This document shows, one piece after another, positions 25,506 through 35,353 of a DNA stretch of 50,403 bases. The first letter of the stretch is position 1. Each line of letters begins with the position of its first letter. Origin of the DNA: an uncultured Nitrosomonadales bacterium (GTDB lineage Bacteria > Pseudomonadota > Gammaproteobacteria > Burkholderiales > Gallionellaceae); the NCBI GenBank assembly GCA_903915035.1, contig CAIWRI010000002.1:1-50403 (forward strand), written 5' to 3'. The notes under the pieces were generated by a model. The model saw nothing but the letters and a program-made list of their open reading frames with translations. It made no database searches and was not told where the DNA came from. Made by a program: the position numbers and the translations under genes.

Positions 25506-26646
25506 GCATGCGACAAGCGGTGTGCCGGAACTCCATGAAATCAGAGTAGGCTTCATGCCGCTGACTGATTGCGCCCCGCTTATCATCGCCCGGGTGATGA
25601 AGTTTGACGAGAAATATGGCATCAAAATCCTTCCTGTCCGGCAGCCGTCATGGGCGGCTGTGCGTGACAAGGTGATCAATGGCGAGCTGCATGCTGCTCA
25701 ATTGCTTTATGGCATGGTGTATGGCGTACATCTTGGTATTGGCGGCTTACAAAAAGACCTGGCCGTGCTGATGACCATTAATAACAACGGTCAGGGAATT
25801 TCGCTTGCCAGCCATCTCAAAGCCAAGGGGGTGAGCGATGGCGCCAGCCTTGCCAAACTGATTAAAGCGCAGCCGGGCATCTATACTTTCGCGCATACTT
25901 TTCCGACCGGCACGCATGCCATGTGGCTGTATTACTGGCTGGCCAATTACGGCATCAATCCACTCAATGACATCAGAACCATTACCGTGCCGCCGCAGCA
26001 GATGGTGGCAAAGGCAAGAATGGGCAGCATGGATGGTTTTTGCGCAGGGGAACCCTGGAACACGCGCGGCATAGACGAGAAGGTCAGTTTTTCGGTGGCG
26101 TCCTCTCAGGATGTCTGGCCTGATCATCCTGAGAAAGTATTGGGCGCAACGGCAGAGTTTGTACAGCACTATCCGAATACCGCGCGGGCGCTGGTGATGG
26201 CGATGCTGGACGCTGCAAAATACATCGACGTCCGCAGCAACCGGGAAAAAGTGGCTGAAATCATTTCGGCTAAGCCTTATGTTGATGCGCCGGCGGGCGT
26301 GATAAAAGCACGTTTCACCGGCAATTATGAAGATGGTTCGGGCAGGCAGTGGCATGATCCGAATTACCTGAAGTTTTTCAATGACGGCAAGGTCTCCTTT
26401 CCCTATCTGTCTGATGGCATGTGGTTTATGACTCAGTTCAAACGCTGGGGATTGCTGAAGGAAGATCCTGATTACCTGGCTGTTGCCCGCCAGATTAATC
26501 AGATTGAGCTATATCAGCAGGCTGCGGCTCAAATCAATGTCGCTGTGCCGCAGGACGCGATGCGCGGCTCGATATTGATGGATGGCATCGTCTGGGATGG
26601 CTGCAACCCTGCCACTTATGCCGCTGGTTTTAAAGTATGCGCATGA
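25498..26646 (+). CDS. cytoplasmic NrtA-like nitrate-binding protein (NasS-like sensor or detached NrtC C-domain)
   Basis: A 382-residue NrtA/CmpA-family protein without any signal peptide. The fold begins about residue 14 with [20 protein letters not shown] and keeps the nitrate-pocket block [15 protein letters not shown] soluble NrtA relative fits two known proteins: NasS, the nitrate sensor that holds the ANTAR antiterminator NasT inactive, or the C-terminal regulatory domain of cyanobacterial NrtC, here as a separate gene. The ANTAR leaders before nrtA and nirB favour the NasS reading; the position after an NrtC-like ATPase favours the other. Its ATG lies inside the end of the ATPase gene, so translation is coupled. 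No nasT follows. Confidence 0.8.
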   Translation: MVEHATSGVPELHEIRVGFMPLTDCAPLIIARVMKFDEKYGIKILPVRQPSWAAVRDKVINGELHAAQLLYGMVYGVHLGIGGLQKDLAVLMTINNNGQGISLASHLKAKGVSDGASLAKLIKAQPGIYTFAHTFPTGTHAMWLYYWLANYGINPLNDIRTITVPPQQMVAKARMGSMDGFCAGEPWNTRGIDEKVSFSVASSQDVWPDHPEKVLGATAEFVQHYPNTARALVMAMLDAAKYIDVRSNREKVAEIISAKPYVDAPAGVIKARFTGNYEDGSGRQWHDPNYLKFFNDGKVSFPYLSDGMWFMTQFKRWGLLKEDPDYLAVARQINQIELYQQAAAQINVAVPQDAMRGSILMDGIVWDGCNPATYAAGFKVCA

Positions 26647-26758
26647 TGGTGCATTGAAACAGCATAGTGAACCAAAAGTGTGCATCTCAGACGTTTTCAT
26701 TGACAAGTAATGGCAGCACGAGCGTTGAGTTAAGCTGATAGTGTGGTGTTTCACCGGA

Positions 26759-26774
26759 TGGCATACATATTGCT
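26759..26774 (+). promoter_or_regulatory. sigma-54 promoter of the nirB operon
   Basis: TGGCAT-ACATA-TTGCT matches the -24/-12 consensus with one change. It shares ATTGCTTTATA with the nrtA promoter. Possible NtrC half-sites (TGGTGCA at 26647-26653, TGTGCAT near 26680) lie upstream. The predicted start is near 26784. Confidence 0.75.
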
Positions 26775-26783
26775 TTATAAATA

Positions 26784-26906
26784 CTGAAATCTTTTCTGAC
26801 CCAACGGCGGGTAGGAAAAACCGACAAAGGCGTCGACTTGAATTGAAAGATACCGGACAACACGACAGTTTGCCCGGGCATCTGAAATTCAGGCGACGCC
26901 TTTTTT
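26784..26906 (+). promoter_or_regulatory. ANTAR-type antiterminator leader of nirB
   Basis: P1 is TTTTCTGACCC [AACGGC] GGGTAGGAAAA (26792-26819, one G/A mismatch) and P2 is CGAC [AAAGGC] GTCG (26822-26835); both loops have A at 1 and G at 4. AAAGGCGTCG (26826-26835) can instead pair with CGACGCCTTT (26894-26903), which is followed by T's, forming a terminator with a 58-base loop. P2 and terminator are mutually exclusive, as at nrtA. The 12-mer GACAAAGGCGTC is identical in the two leaders. Confidence 0.83.
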
Positions 26907-26920
26907 ATTGCGAGGATGAA

Positions 26921-29368
26921 ATGATGACTGTTAAAAAAACAAGACTGGTTGTGATTGGCAACGGCATGGCCGGCATACGCACAATTGAAGAACTGCTCAA
27001 GATGTCGCCGGATGAGTATGAAATTACCGTGTTTGGTGCCGAATTGCAGCCCAATTACAACCGGATACTGCTCTCGCCGGTGTTGTCAGGAGAAATGAAG
27101 TTTCAGGATACGATATTGAATGACTGGAGCTGGTACGAAGATAATCACATCACTTTACATGTCGGCAAAACAGTCAGCAAGATTGACCGTTTCCGTTGCC
27201 GGGTTGAGACAGAGGACGGGCTGGTCGTGCCTTATGATCGTTTGCTGATCGCAACCGGATCAAATCCCATCATGTTGCCGGTACCGGGCATGACTCTGCC
27301 GGGTGTGCTGGCTTATCGCAGCATAGATGATGTCGAAAAAATGCTCATCGCAGCGAAAACCGGTAAGCGCGCAGTGGTGATCGGTGGCGGACTGCTGGGG
27401 CTGGAGGCGGCGAATGGCTTGTCACTACAGGGTATGGAAGTATCCGTGGTGCACCTGTGCGACTGGCCGATGGAGCGTCAGCTCGACAAGGTTGGCGGTG
27501 GCATGTTGAAAGAAGCTTTGGAAAAACGCGGGCTTAAATTTTACCTGGCGCGTCAGACAGAAGCGATACTGGGCGAGGATAAGGTAACCGGACTGCGTTT
27601 CAAGGACGGTGAGGAAATCGAAGAGGACCTGCTGGTGATGGCGGCCGGCATACGCCCCAATATTCAACTGGCTAAATCAGCCGGCATCCATTGTGAGCGC
27701 GGCATTGTGGTGAACGATACCATGCAGACGTTTGACCCGAAAATCTATTCGGTAGGCGAATGTGTGCAGCACAGGGGGCAAACTTACGGGCTGGTCGCGC
27801 CCTTGTTTGAGCAGGCCAAGGTGGCGGCCAATCATCTGGCGCAATACGGCCGTATGCGTTATGAAGGCTCCTCCGTTTCCACCAAACTCAAGGTGACCGG
27901 CATTGATCTGTTCTCGGCGGGTGAGTTTAATGCCGGAATCGGCGATGAAGAACTGCTGTTGCAGGATACCGCGCGGGGGGTGTATAAAAAACTGGTGTTG
28001 CGCGACAATAAATTGCGCGGTGCGGTAATGTATGGCGAGACTATGGATGGTCCGTGGTATTTTCAGTTGATGCGGGATGGCACCGATGTGTCCGAGCTGC
28101 GCGAACATCTGTTGTTCGGGCAGATGCATCTGGGTGACTCAGGTCTGGGCGGCGTCTCCAGCGTGGCTGCCATGCCGGATAATGCGGAAATTTGCGGCTG
28201 CAATGGCGTATGCAAGCGCACCATCGTCAATGCAATAATCGACAAGAAGCTGTTTACCCTTGAAGAAGTTCGCGCGCATACCAAGGCCTCCGCTTCTTGC
28301 GGCTCCTGTACCGGCTTAGTCGAGGCGCTGCTGCAAAATACGCTGGGCGGGGATTATTCTGCCAAGTCCAGCAAAAAGGCGATTTGTGCTTGTACTGAGG
28401 CTGCGCATCAGGATGTGCCCCGTGCGATACAGGATCTTAAAATCAAAACGATGGCGGAGCTGATGCAGGCCTTAGCCTGGAAAACGCCGGATGGCTGTCA
28501 TGTCTGCCGTCCCGCGCTGAACTATTATCTGATGACGGCCTGGCCCGGTGTCTACCAGGATGATTCCCGTTCGCGCTTCATCAACGAGCGTGTGCATGCC
28601 AACATCCAGAAGGATGGCACTTATTCAGTAATCCCGCGTATCTGGGGCGGGATGACCTCCCCTGCCGAATTGCGCTCAATTGCTGAAATCGCCGAGCGTT
28701 ATCAGGTGCCTACCGTGCATATCACCGGCGGTCAGCGCATCGGCCTGTATGGTGTCACCAAGGAGAACCTGCCCAAGATGTGGGGCGAACTGGTCGAGGC
28801 AGGCTTTGTCTCAGGGCATGCTTATGGCAAATCGCTGCGTACGGTCAAAACCTGCGTCGGACTGGATTGGTGTCGTTTCGGTACGCAAGATTCCAGCGGG
28901 CTGGGCATCAAGGTCGAAAAGATGACCTGGGGTTCCTGGACACCGCATAAATTTAAAATTGCCGTGTCCGGTTGTCCGCGCAATTGTGCGGAAGCGACGA
29001 TCAAGGATTTCGGCATTGTCTGTGTGGACTCGGGCTATGAGATTCACATCGGCGGCAATGGCGGCATCAAAGTGCGCGTGACCGATTTTCTGTGCAAGGT
29101 TGAGACAGAAGCGCTGGTGCTGGAATACTGCGGCGCATTCATGCAACTGTATCGCGAACAAGCGCACTATATGGAGCGCACCGCCCCCTGGATAGAGCGG
29201 GTAGGCCTGGCTTATGTGAAGCAGCATATTGTTGAGGATGCAGCGGGCCGGGCCGCGCTGTATGCGCGTTTCCTGGAGTCACAGCGCTATTCTCAGGATG
29301 ACCCGTGGAAAGAGCGCGCTGAGGGGAAAGATGCGCATGAATACGCAGCACTGGCCACGATAGCGTAG
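26921..29368 (+). CDS. nirB: assimilatory nitrite reductase [NAD(P)H], large subunit
   Basis: An 815-residue cytosolic enzyme that reduces nitrite to ammonium with NAD(P)H, passing electrons through FAD, Fe-S centres and sirohaem. Domains: FAD-binding (VIGNGMAGIRTIEEL near residue 12), NAD-binding (VVIGGGLLGLEAANGL), two BFD-like [2Fe-2S] domains (CGCNGVCKRT near 425 with CGSC; CACTEAAH with CHVC), then the sulfite/nitrite reductase half-domain and the sirohaem/[4Fe-4S] cysteines in TCVGLDWCRFGTQ (about 643) and CPRNC (about 685). ATGs at 26921 and 26924 follow GAGG. It heads a nirB-nirD-nasA operon under the sigma-54/ANTAR leader. Confidence 0.95.
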   Translation: MMTVKKTRLVVIGNGMAGIRTIEELLKMSPDEYEITVFGAELQPNYNRILLSPVLSGEMKFQDTILNDWSWYEDNHITLHVGKTVSKIDRFRCRVETEDGLVVPYDRLLIATGSNPIMLPVPGMTLPGVLAYRSIDDVEKMLIAAKTGKRAVVIGGGLLGLEAANGLSLQGMEVSVVHLCDWPMERQLDKVGGGMLKEALEKRGLKFYLARQTEAILGEDKVTGLRFKDGEEIEEDLLVMAAGIRPNIQLAKSAGIHCERGIVVNDTMQTFDPKIYSVGECVQHRGQTYGLVAPLFEQAKVAANHLAQYGRMRYEGSSVSTKLKVTGIDLFSAGEFNAGIGDEELLLQDTARGVYKKLVLRDNKLRGAVMYGETMDGPWYFQLMRDGTDVSELREHLLFGQMHLGDSGLGGVSSVAAMPDNAEICGCNGVCKRTIVNAIIDKKLFTLEEVRAHTKASASCGSCTGLVEALLQNTLGGDYSAKSSKKAICACTEAAHQDVPRAIQDLKIKTMAELMQALAWKTPDGCHVCRPALNYYLMTAWPGVYQDDSRSRFINERVHANIQKDGTYSVIPRIWGGMTSPAELRSIAEIAERYQVPTVHITGGQRIGLYGVTKENLPKMWGELVEAGFVSGHAYGKSLRTVKTCVGLDWCRFGTQDSSGLGIKVEKMTWGSWTPHKFKIAVSGCPRNCAEATIKDFGIVCVDSGYEIHIGGNGGIKVRVTDFLCKVETEALVLEYCGAFMQLYREQAHYMERTAPWIERVGLAYVKQHIVEDAAGRAALYARFLESQRYSQDDPWKERAEGKDAHEYAALATIA

Positions 29369-29414
29369 CTCGGATTTTAATCCGACAAATTAATCACGAA
29401 AAAAGGTAAATATA

Positions 29415-29735
29415 ATGAACTGGATACAGGTAGGTGCTCTGGAAGATATTCCGCGTCAGGGGTCCCGGGTGGTCAATACGGCATCGGGCGAGATCGCCCT
29501 GTTTCGCAGCATCGACGACCAGGTATTCGCTCTGAATAATCGCTGTCCGCACAAAGGCGGGCCCTTGTCTCAGGGCATCGTGCACGGACGTCGCGTCACG
29601 TGTCCGCTGCACAGTTGGGTGATTGATCTGGAAACAGGTTCAGCGCTGGCACCGGATGTCGGCTGCGCGCATCGCCATGAAGTGCGCATTGCGCATGGCG
29701 CGCTGTTTTTGGAAATCAAAGATCATGCTATCTGA
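29415..29735 (+). CDS. nirD: assimilatory nitrite reductase, small subunit (Rieske)
   Basis: A 106-residue Rieske-type partner of NirB. The cluster ligands are in CPHKGGPLSQG and CPLHSW, so the iron-sulfur site is complete; many NirD proteins have lost it. It lies 46 bp after nirB, and its last 11 bases overlap the start of nasA. Confidence 0.92.
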   Translation: MNWIQVGALEDIPRQGSRVVNTASGEIALFRSIDDQVFALNNRCPHKGGPLSQGIVHGRRVTCPLHSWVIDLETGSALAPDVGCAHRHEVRIAHGALFLEIKDHAI

Positions 29736-32403
29736 TAGCGCGATCCGCGATCCGCAATCTGCAATCAATACTACCTGTCCTTATTGCGGAGTCGGCTGCG
29801 GGGTGAGTGTCTCCCGCGAGCAGGCGACTGAGGGCGTAAAGGCATGCGCGAGCTTCACGATAAGCGGCGATAAACAGCATCCGGCCAATTCAGGCCGGCT
29901 GTGCGCCAAGGGCGTGACACTGGCAGAAACGCTGGGCAGCGGGGGACGCCTGCGGTATCCGCTGATTGACGGTCAACGCGCCAGCTGGGATGAGGCGCTG
30001 GATATGGTTGCGACAGGTTTTAAACGCATCATTGCCGAGCACGGGCCGGATGCGGTGGCATTCTATGTGTCGGGTCAGCTACTGACTGAAGATTATTATG
30101 TGGCCAACAAGCTGATGAAAGGCTTTATCGGCAGCGGCAACATCGACACCAATTCACGCCTTTGCATGTCATCCGCCGTGGCGGCGCACAAACGTGCTTT
30201 CGGTGCGGACGCAGTACCGGTCTGTTATGAAGATATTGAGATGGCGGATCTCGTGGTGCTGGCAGGTTCAAATTATGCCTGGGCGCATCCGGTGCTGTAC
30301 CAGCGTCTGGCGGCCGCGAAGAAGGCGCGCCCTGCGATGCGGGTAGTGGTGATTGATCCCCGGCGTACGGCGACCTGTGATATTGCCGACTTGCATCTGG
30401 CGATCGCACCGGGTAGCGATGCCTTTTTATTTAACGGCTTGTTGCAGTATTTACGCCGCGAAGACAGGATAGCTCTGGATTATCTTGAAGCAAATGTCGA
30501 CGGCTATGCGGCAGCTTTTGCAGCAGCGCGCGAGACGGGATCAGTTCCCCGCGTGGCGCAAGTCTGCGGCGTGCCTGAAACAGAGATCAGTGAGTTTTTC
30601 AGTCTGTTTGCGCGTTATGAGCGTACCGTGACGATCTTCTCGCAAGGCATCAATCAATCCTCCAGCGGCACCGACAAAGCCAATGCGATCATCAACGTGC
30701 ATCTGGCCACCGGTCGTATCGGCAAGCCTGGCATGGGGCCGTTTTCAGTCACCGGACAGCCGAATGCGATGGGCGGACGGGAAGTGGGCGGACTGGCGAA
30801 TCAACTGGCGGCGCATATGGATTTTTCCGATCCGGGCAATGTTGCGCGCGTGGGCAGATTCTGGGATGCGGCCAACATGGCCCAAGCGCCCGGACTCAAG
30901 GCGGTAGAGATGTTCCAAGCGATTCTTGACGGTAAAATCAAGGCGGTGTGGATCATGGGCACCAATCCTGTCGCCAGCATGCCGGATGCCGACCGCGTGC
31001 GTCTTGCCCTGAAAAACTGCGAACTGGTGGTGGTGTCCGATTGTGTGCAATACACCGATACCACGGCTTGTGCCGATATTTTGCTGCCGGCCAGCGGCTG
31101 GGGGGAGAAAGATGGTACGGTGACCAACTCCGAGCGCTGTATCTCGCGGCAAAGATCCTTTGTGCCGCATACAGGGGACGCCATGCCCGACTGGTGGATC
31201 ATCACGCAGGTCGCACAGCGCATGGGGTTCTCTGCTCAATTTCCTTATAGCAAACCTGCACAGATTTTCCGCGAACACGCAAGCCTGTCAGGCTTTGAGA
31301 ATGCAGGCTCACGTGCCTTCGATATTAGCGGCCTGGCCGAACTGGATGACGCCGCCTACGATGCGCTGCTGCCGGTGCAATGGCCGGTTAACAGTCAGGC
31401 GCAGGCAGGCACGCAAAGACTTTTTGCTGATAACAGATTTTATACCCCCAATGGCCGTGCGCGCATGCTGGCGATTGCGCCGCAGCTGCCGGCGATACCG
31501 GCAGATGATAACTTCCCGCTGGTGCTCAATACCGGCAGGATACGCGATCAATGGCATACCATGACGCGCACAGGACTGGTGCCTCGCCTCAATGCGCATC
31601 TGTTCGAGCCCTATGTACAACTGAGATCCGGACTGCCGGATGGTTCGCTGGCACGTCTGACCAGTCGTCAGGGCAGCATGCTGGCACGTGTGCAGTTGAG
31701 TGCCGATCAGCGTGCTGGCTCGGCGTTTGTGCCCATGCACTGGAGCGATGCCTATGCCAAATCCGCTCGGGTTGACGCCCTGACCGCATCCATTACCGAT
31801 CCTGTTTCAGGCCAGCCTGAATTTAAACACACCCCGGTACGGATAGAGGCGTACCAGCCCGCCTGGCAGGGATTCGTGCTGAGTCGCCGCCGTCTTGAAC
31901 TATCTGACAGCAGTTATTGCGCCTGTACACAGGGCGACGCTTACTGGCGACATGAAATAGCCGGTGAAATAGTGCCCAAGGACTGGTCCGCCTGGGTAAA
32001 AACGGAGCTGGATGCGGGCGCTTCTTCCGCAAACTGGCTGGAATATCGCGATGACGGCATGGGGCGTTACCGTGCCGCCTGTATCCTGGATGGCCGCCTG
32101 GAGGCGGTATTTTTCATCGCATCCGATCAAAAGCTGCCCGAACGCGAATGGCTGGCCAGCCTGTTCAACAAACCACAGCTTGAAAATATCGATTTGTCCG
32201 GTTTGCTCGCAGCCCGCGCACCGAAGGGAGCGGATACCGGACGTGTGGTGTGCGCCTGTTTTGCCGTGGGTGAAAAAACCATTCTGAATGCCATTCAAAA
32301 TCAGGCATTGCAGAGCGTCGAAGCGGTAGGGCAGTGTCTCAAAGCCGGTACCAATTGCGGCTCCTGCGTGCCGGAAATCCGCCGTTTTCTTGAAAGTCAT
32401 TGA
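29725..32403 (+). CDS. nasA: assimilatory nitrate reductase catalytic subunit
   Basis: An 892-residue molybdopterin enzyme that reduces nitrate to nitrite in the cytosol. The N-terminal [4Fe-4S] cysteines are Cys18, Cys21, Cys25 (CPYCGVGCGV) and Cys60 (CAKG). SRLCMSSAVAAHKRAFG and GTNPVASMPDADR mark the molybdopterin domains, and NTGRIRDQWHTMTRTG the C-terminal one. The last 50 residues form a BFD-like [2Fe-2S] domain (VVCACFAVGEKT, CGSCVPEI), as in Klebsiella NasA, which receives electrons from a NasC-type reductase or ferredoxin; no such reductase gene is in the window. The start at MLSDSAIRD overlaps nirD by 11 bases, giving coupled translation. Confidence 0.93.
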   Translation: MLSDSAIRDPQSAINTTCPYCGVGCGVSVSREQATEGVKACASFTISGDKQHPANSGRLCAKGVTLAETLGSGGRLRYPLIDGQRASWDEALDMVATGFKRIIAEHGPDAVAFYVSGQLLTEDYYVANKLMKGFIGSGNIDTNSRLCMSSAVAAHKRAFGADAVPVCYEDIEMADLVVLAGSNYAWAHPVLYQRLAAAKKARPAMRVVVIDPRRTATCDIADLHLAIAPGSDAFLFNGLLQYLRREDRIALDYLEANVDGYAAAFAAARETGSVPRVAQVCGVPETEISEFFSLFARYERTVTIFSQGINQSSSGTDKANAIINVHLATGRIGKPGMGPFSVTGQPNAMGGREVGGLANQLAAHMDFSDPGNVARVGRFWDAANMAQAPGLKAVEMFQAILDGKIKAVWIMGTNPVASMPDADRVRLALKNCELVVVSDCVQYTDTTACADILLPASGWGEKDGTVTNSERCISRQRSFVPHTGDAMPDWWIITQVAQRMGFSAQFPYSKPAQIFREHASLSGFENAGSRAFDISGLAELDDAAYDALLPVQWPVNSQAQAGTQRLFADNRFYTPNGRARMLAIAPQLPAIPADDNFPLVLNTGRIRDQWHTMTRTGLVPRLNAHLFEPYVQLRSGLPDGSLARLTSRQGSMLARVQLSADQRAGSAFVPMHWSDAYAKSARVDALTASITDPVSGQPEFKHTPVRIEAYQPAWQGFVLSRRRLELSDSSYCACTQGDAYWRHEIAGEIVPKDWSAWVKTELDAGASSANWLEYRDDGMGRYRAACILDGRLEAVFFIASDQKLPEREWLASLFNKPQLENIDLSGLLAARAPKGADTGRVVCACFAVGEKTILNAIQNQALQSVEAVGQCLKAGTNCGSCVPEIRRFLESH

Positions 32404-32436
32404 TGGATAGGCGCTATTTAACCCGATAAATGGCAC

Positions 32437-32487
32437 AATTAAAACCAGCACGTGGAAAACCGCATTTGTCAGCTGCTGGTTTAATTT
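32437..32487 (+). terminator. probable terminator after nasA
   Basis: AAACCAGCA (32442-32450) and TGCTGGTTT (32474-32482) form a perfect 9-bp stem. AATT/AATT lies on the outside with one bulge, and a short T-run follows. The loop is 23 bases. Confidence 0.5.
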
Positions 32488-32636
32488 GTGGCATAAGTAA
32501 GGCATGCTCAAATGACCGTTGCCGGCAAGCTTGAAAAACGACTATTGATCAAGAAAAAGACAGTTTTAAAATTACTAGGCATTGCTAACGGTATTTTGTC
32601 AGCAACAAGCTGTGCAAAATTCGTTATGATTGGGCC

Positions 32637-33959
32637 ATGCAAAAATCAAACAATACCGAAATGGTACGCCGCTCCCTGTCAGCCGTCTGGCATCCTTGCT
32701 CGCAGATGAAGCACTATGAAACATTTCCGCTGATTCCGATTGCCAGAGGATTGGGAGCCTGGCTATATGACTTTGACGGCAAGCGCTATCTGGATGCGGT
32801 CAGTTCATGGTGGGTCAATCTGTTTGGTCATAGCAACCCGCAGATCAATGCCGCACTGCGCGAACAACTGGAACAACTGGAACATGTGATGCTGGCAGGC
32901 TTTACCCATGAACCTGTGATTGCATTATCTGAACGACTGCATGAACTTGCGCCTCCCGGGCTTGGGCATTGCTTTTACGGTTCGGATGGCGCATCGGCTA
33001 CCGAAATCGCCCTCAAGATGAGCGCGCACTACTGGCGCAATAGCGGTTATGCCGACAAAACAAACTTTATCAGTTTGCAGAACAGTTACCACGGCGAGAC
33101 GCTGGGCGCGTTGTCAGTCACCGATGTCGCCCTGTTCCGCGATGCGTACGGTACGCTGATCAGGCAGCAGGCGACCGTGATCAGTCCTGACGACAGGCTG
33201 GCAGAAGCTGATGAGACGCGTGAAACTTACGCACTGCGTTGTGCTCACGCACTTGAATTACATTTACAGCAGCATCATGCACAGCTTGCCGCACTGATCA
33301 TCGAACCGCTGGTGCAGGGCGCAGCGGGGATGGCGATGTATCACCCGGCATACCTTACGCGCGCGCGCGAACTTTGCGACCAATATGGTGTTCATCTGAT
33401 CGCCGATGAAATTGCGGTAGGTATGGGCAGAACCGGCACGATGTTCGCCTGCGAACAGGCGAATATAACGCCCGATTTTCTGCTGCTCTCCAAAGGCATC
33501 ACCGGCGGCTATCTGCCCTTATCGGTGGTCATGACGAAGGATTCTATCTATCAGGCCTTTTATGCTGATGAAATGGCGCGCGGTTTTCTGCATTCGCATT
33601 CTTATACCGGCAATCCGCTGGCCTGCCGTGCGGCACTCGCCACACTGGATATTTTCAAACAGGATGAGGTGTTAGCCGCTAATCGGTTGAAGGCCGCCTG
33701 TCTGAATCGCATCGCCGAACCATTGCGCGCTCATCCCGCAGTGCGTAACTGGCGCAACACCGGCATGATCTGGGCCTTCGAAGTAATGACGCCCTATAGC
33801 GACTTTGCACAGCGTTGCTTTTCGCTAGGCTTGCAGCATGAACTGCTGCTGCGACCGATGGGTAATACGGTTTATTTTATGCCGCCCTACATCATCACCG
33901 AAGCCGAAATGCAGCTGCTGGTCACGCGCACACTGCATATCATCCAGGAACTTACTTGA
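32637..33959 (+). CDS. bioA: adenosylmethionine-8-amino-7-oxononanoate aminotransferase
   Basis: A 440-residue class III PLP aminotransferase that makes 7,8-diaminononanoate in biotin synthesis, using S-adenosylmethionine as amino donor. Typical BioA features are SSWWVNLFGHSNPQIN, FYGSDGASATEIALKM, the NSYHGETLGALSVTD block, LIADEIAVGMGRTG and the PLP lysine in LLLSKGITGGYLPLS. No other bio gene is close. The ATG at 32637 is the first in frame; the upstream 230 bp hold the nasA terminator. The last four bases overlap the TTG start of dacB. Confidence 0.92.
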   Translation: MQKSNNTEMVRRSLSAVWHPCSQMKHYETFPLIPIARGLGAWLYDFDGKRYLDAVSSWWVNLFGHSNPQINAALREQLEQLEHVMLAGFTHEPVIALSERLHELAPPGLGHCFYGSDGASATEIALKMSAHYWRNSGYADKTNFISLQNSYHGETLGALSVTDVALFRDAYGTLIRQQATVISPDDRLAEADETRETYALRCAHALELHLQQHHAQLAALIIEPLVQGAAGMAMYHPAYLTRARELCDQYGVHLIADEIAVGMGRTGTMFACEQANITPDFLLLSKGITGGYLPLSVVMTKDSIYQAFYADEMARGFLHSHSYTGNPLACRAALATLDIFKQDEVLAANRLKAACLNRIAEPLRAHPAVRNWRNTGMIWAFEVMTPYSDFAQRCFSLGLQHELLLRPMGNTVYFMPPYIITEAEMQLLVTRTLHIIQELT

Positions 33960-35353
33960 AAGTCGCGCTGTTTTTTCTTTATTTACTGGGCACACTGTTT
34001 CCGGCTGGCGCCGGTGAACTGCCCCCATCCGTACTGCTGGAACTGAAAAAAGCCAATATTCCCGTTGAGTCCGTCGCCATCGAAGTACGCGAAGCGGGCA
34101 ACGAGCTGATCAGCTTGAACGCAGACAGGGCAATGAACCCGGCGTCCACCATGAAGCTGCTCACCACGTATGCCGGACTGGAAATACTGGGGCCGGCCTA
34201 TCGCTGGAAAACAGAAGTTTATCTCGATGGCAAGCTGGAAAATGGCATTTTATATGGCAATGTTGTTTTTAAGGGTTATGGTGACCCTAAGCTGACCGTT
34301 GACGCGCTTTGGCTATGGCTGCATGAGCTGCGTCAGCGCGGTTTGCGTGAAATTCGCGGAGATATCGTGCTGGATCGCCGTTTTTTCGCGGATCATTTCA
34401 ACGATTCTGCTGCCTTCGATGATAAGCCTGGCCGCGCCTACAATGTGACACCGGACGCGCTGCTGCTTAATTTCAATGCATCGTATCTGCGACTGATACC
34501 GGGCAATAATGCGCAAACTACCGCGCTGCTGGAACCCGAACTACACGGCTATCCGCTGATTAACCGGATCACGACTTCCGCCAGTCTGCCCTGTAACGGC
34601 GAAGATGCCTATCAGTCGCACCTCGAAGGACACGGCATCGTGCTGGAAGGGCAGATTCCGGCTGACTGTGGCGAAGCACATGATTATTTTGCGCTGTTGA
34701 CGCATGAAGAATATTTTGCCGCAGTATTTACCGCGCTTTGGCAGGAAACGGGCGGCACGATACAGGGAACAGTACGCGAAGGATCGGCACCTGAAGGTCT
34801 ATCGGCATTTTCTACTCACCTTTCCCCGCCCTTGTCGGAAGTCATCCGCGACATTAATAAGTTCAGCAATAATGTGATGGCAAGACAGCTGTTTCTCACA
34901 CTGGGCAGCGTAGATAACGGGCAAGTCAGCATAACAAACAGTAAAGCCGCCATTGCACACTGGCTGGAAAAACAACCTTTTGTCGAGCTGGTGCTGGAAA
35001 ACGGTGCAGGCTTGTCGCGAACCGAGCGGATCAGTGCGGCTCACCTGGCAGATATTCTGCAACAGGCGGCAGACGGGCCGTTTGCAGCTGAGTTTACCGC
35101 TTCGCTGCCGATATTAGGCATGGACGGTACCGTCAAGAAGCGTTTTAAGGGAGATAAAATAGCAGGCTCCGCCCATCTCAAGACCGGATCACTGGAGGGC
35201 GTAAAGTCCCTCGCAGGTTATGTGCATGCAGCTCACGGCAAACAACGGGTACTGGTGTTTATCATCAATCATCCGAATGCAAAATACGGGCAATCCGCAC
35301 AGGACGCGCTGATAGCATGGCTGGAGAAAGGGCAATTGATAATTGATAATTGA
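33956..35353 (+). CDS. dacB: D-alanyl-D-alanine carboxypeptidase/endopeptidase (PBP4, S13)
   Basis: A 465-residue penicillin-binding protein that trims and cuts peptidoglycan cross-links in the periplasm. It has a signal peptide (KVALFFLYLLGTLFPAGAG) and the three active-site motifs: SxxK in STMK (Ser64-Lys67), SxN in KFSNNVMARQ, and KTG in HLKTGSLEG. The start codon is TTG, overlapping the bioA stop as TTGA. The final codons lie in an AATTGAT heptamer repeat, so repeat-number change would alter the C-terminus and stop. Confidence 0.9.
   Translation: MKVALFFLYLLGTLFPAGAGELPPSVLLELKKANIPVESVAIEVREAGNELISLNADRAMNPASTMKLLTTYAGLEILGPAYRWKTEVYLDGKLENGILYGNVVFKGYGDPKLTVDALWLWLHELRQRGLREIRGDIVLDRRFFADHFNDSAAFDDKPGRAYNVTPDALLLNFNASYLRLIPGNNAQTTALLEPELHGYPLINRITTSASLPCNGEDAYQSHLEGHGIVLEGQIPADCGEAHDYFALLTHEEYFAAVFTALWQETGGTIQGTVREGSAPEGLSAFSTHLSPPLSEVIRDINKFSNNVMARQLFLTLGSVDNGQVSITNSKAAIAHWLEKQPFVELVLENGAGLSRTERISAAHLADILQQAADGPFAAEFTASLPILGMDGTVKKRFKGDKIAGSAHLKTGSLEGVKSLAGYVHAAHGKQRVLVFIINHPNAKYGQSAQDALIAWLEKGQLIIDN

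Noticed and set aside
26741-26920. Extension of nirB upstream through the leader
   Set aside because: The frame stays open by chance, but it would include the sigma-54 promoter and terminator hairpins; the ATG at 26921 with GAGG gives the normal NirB start.
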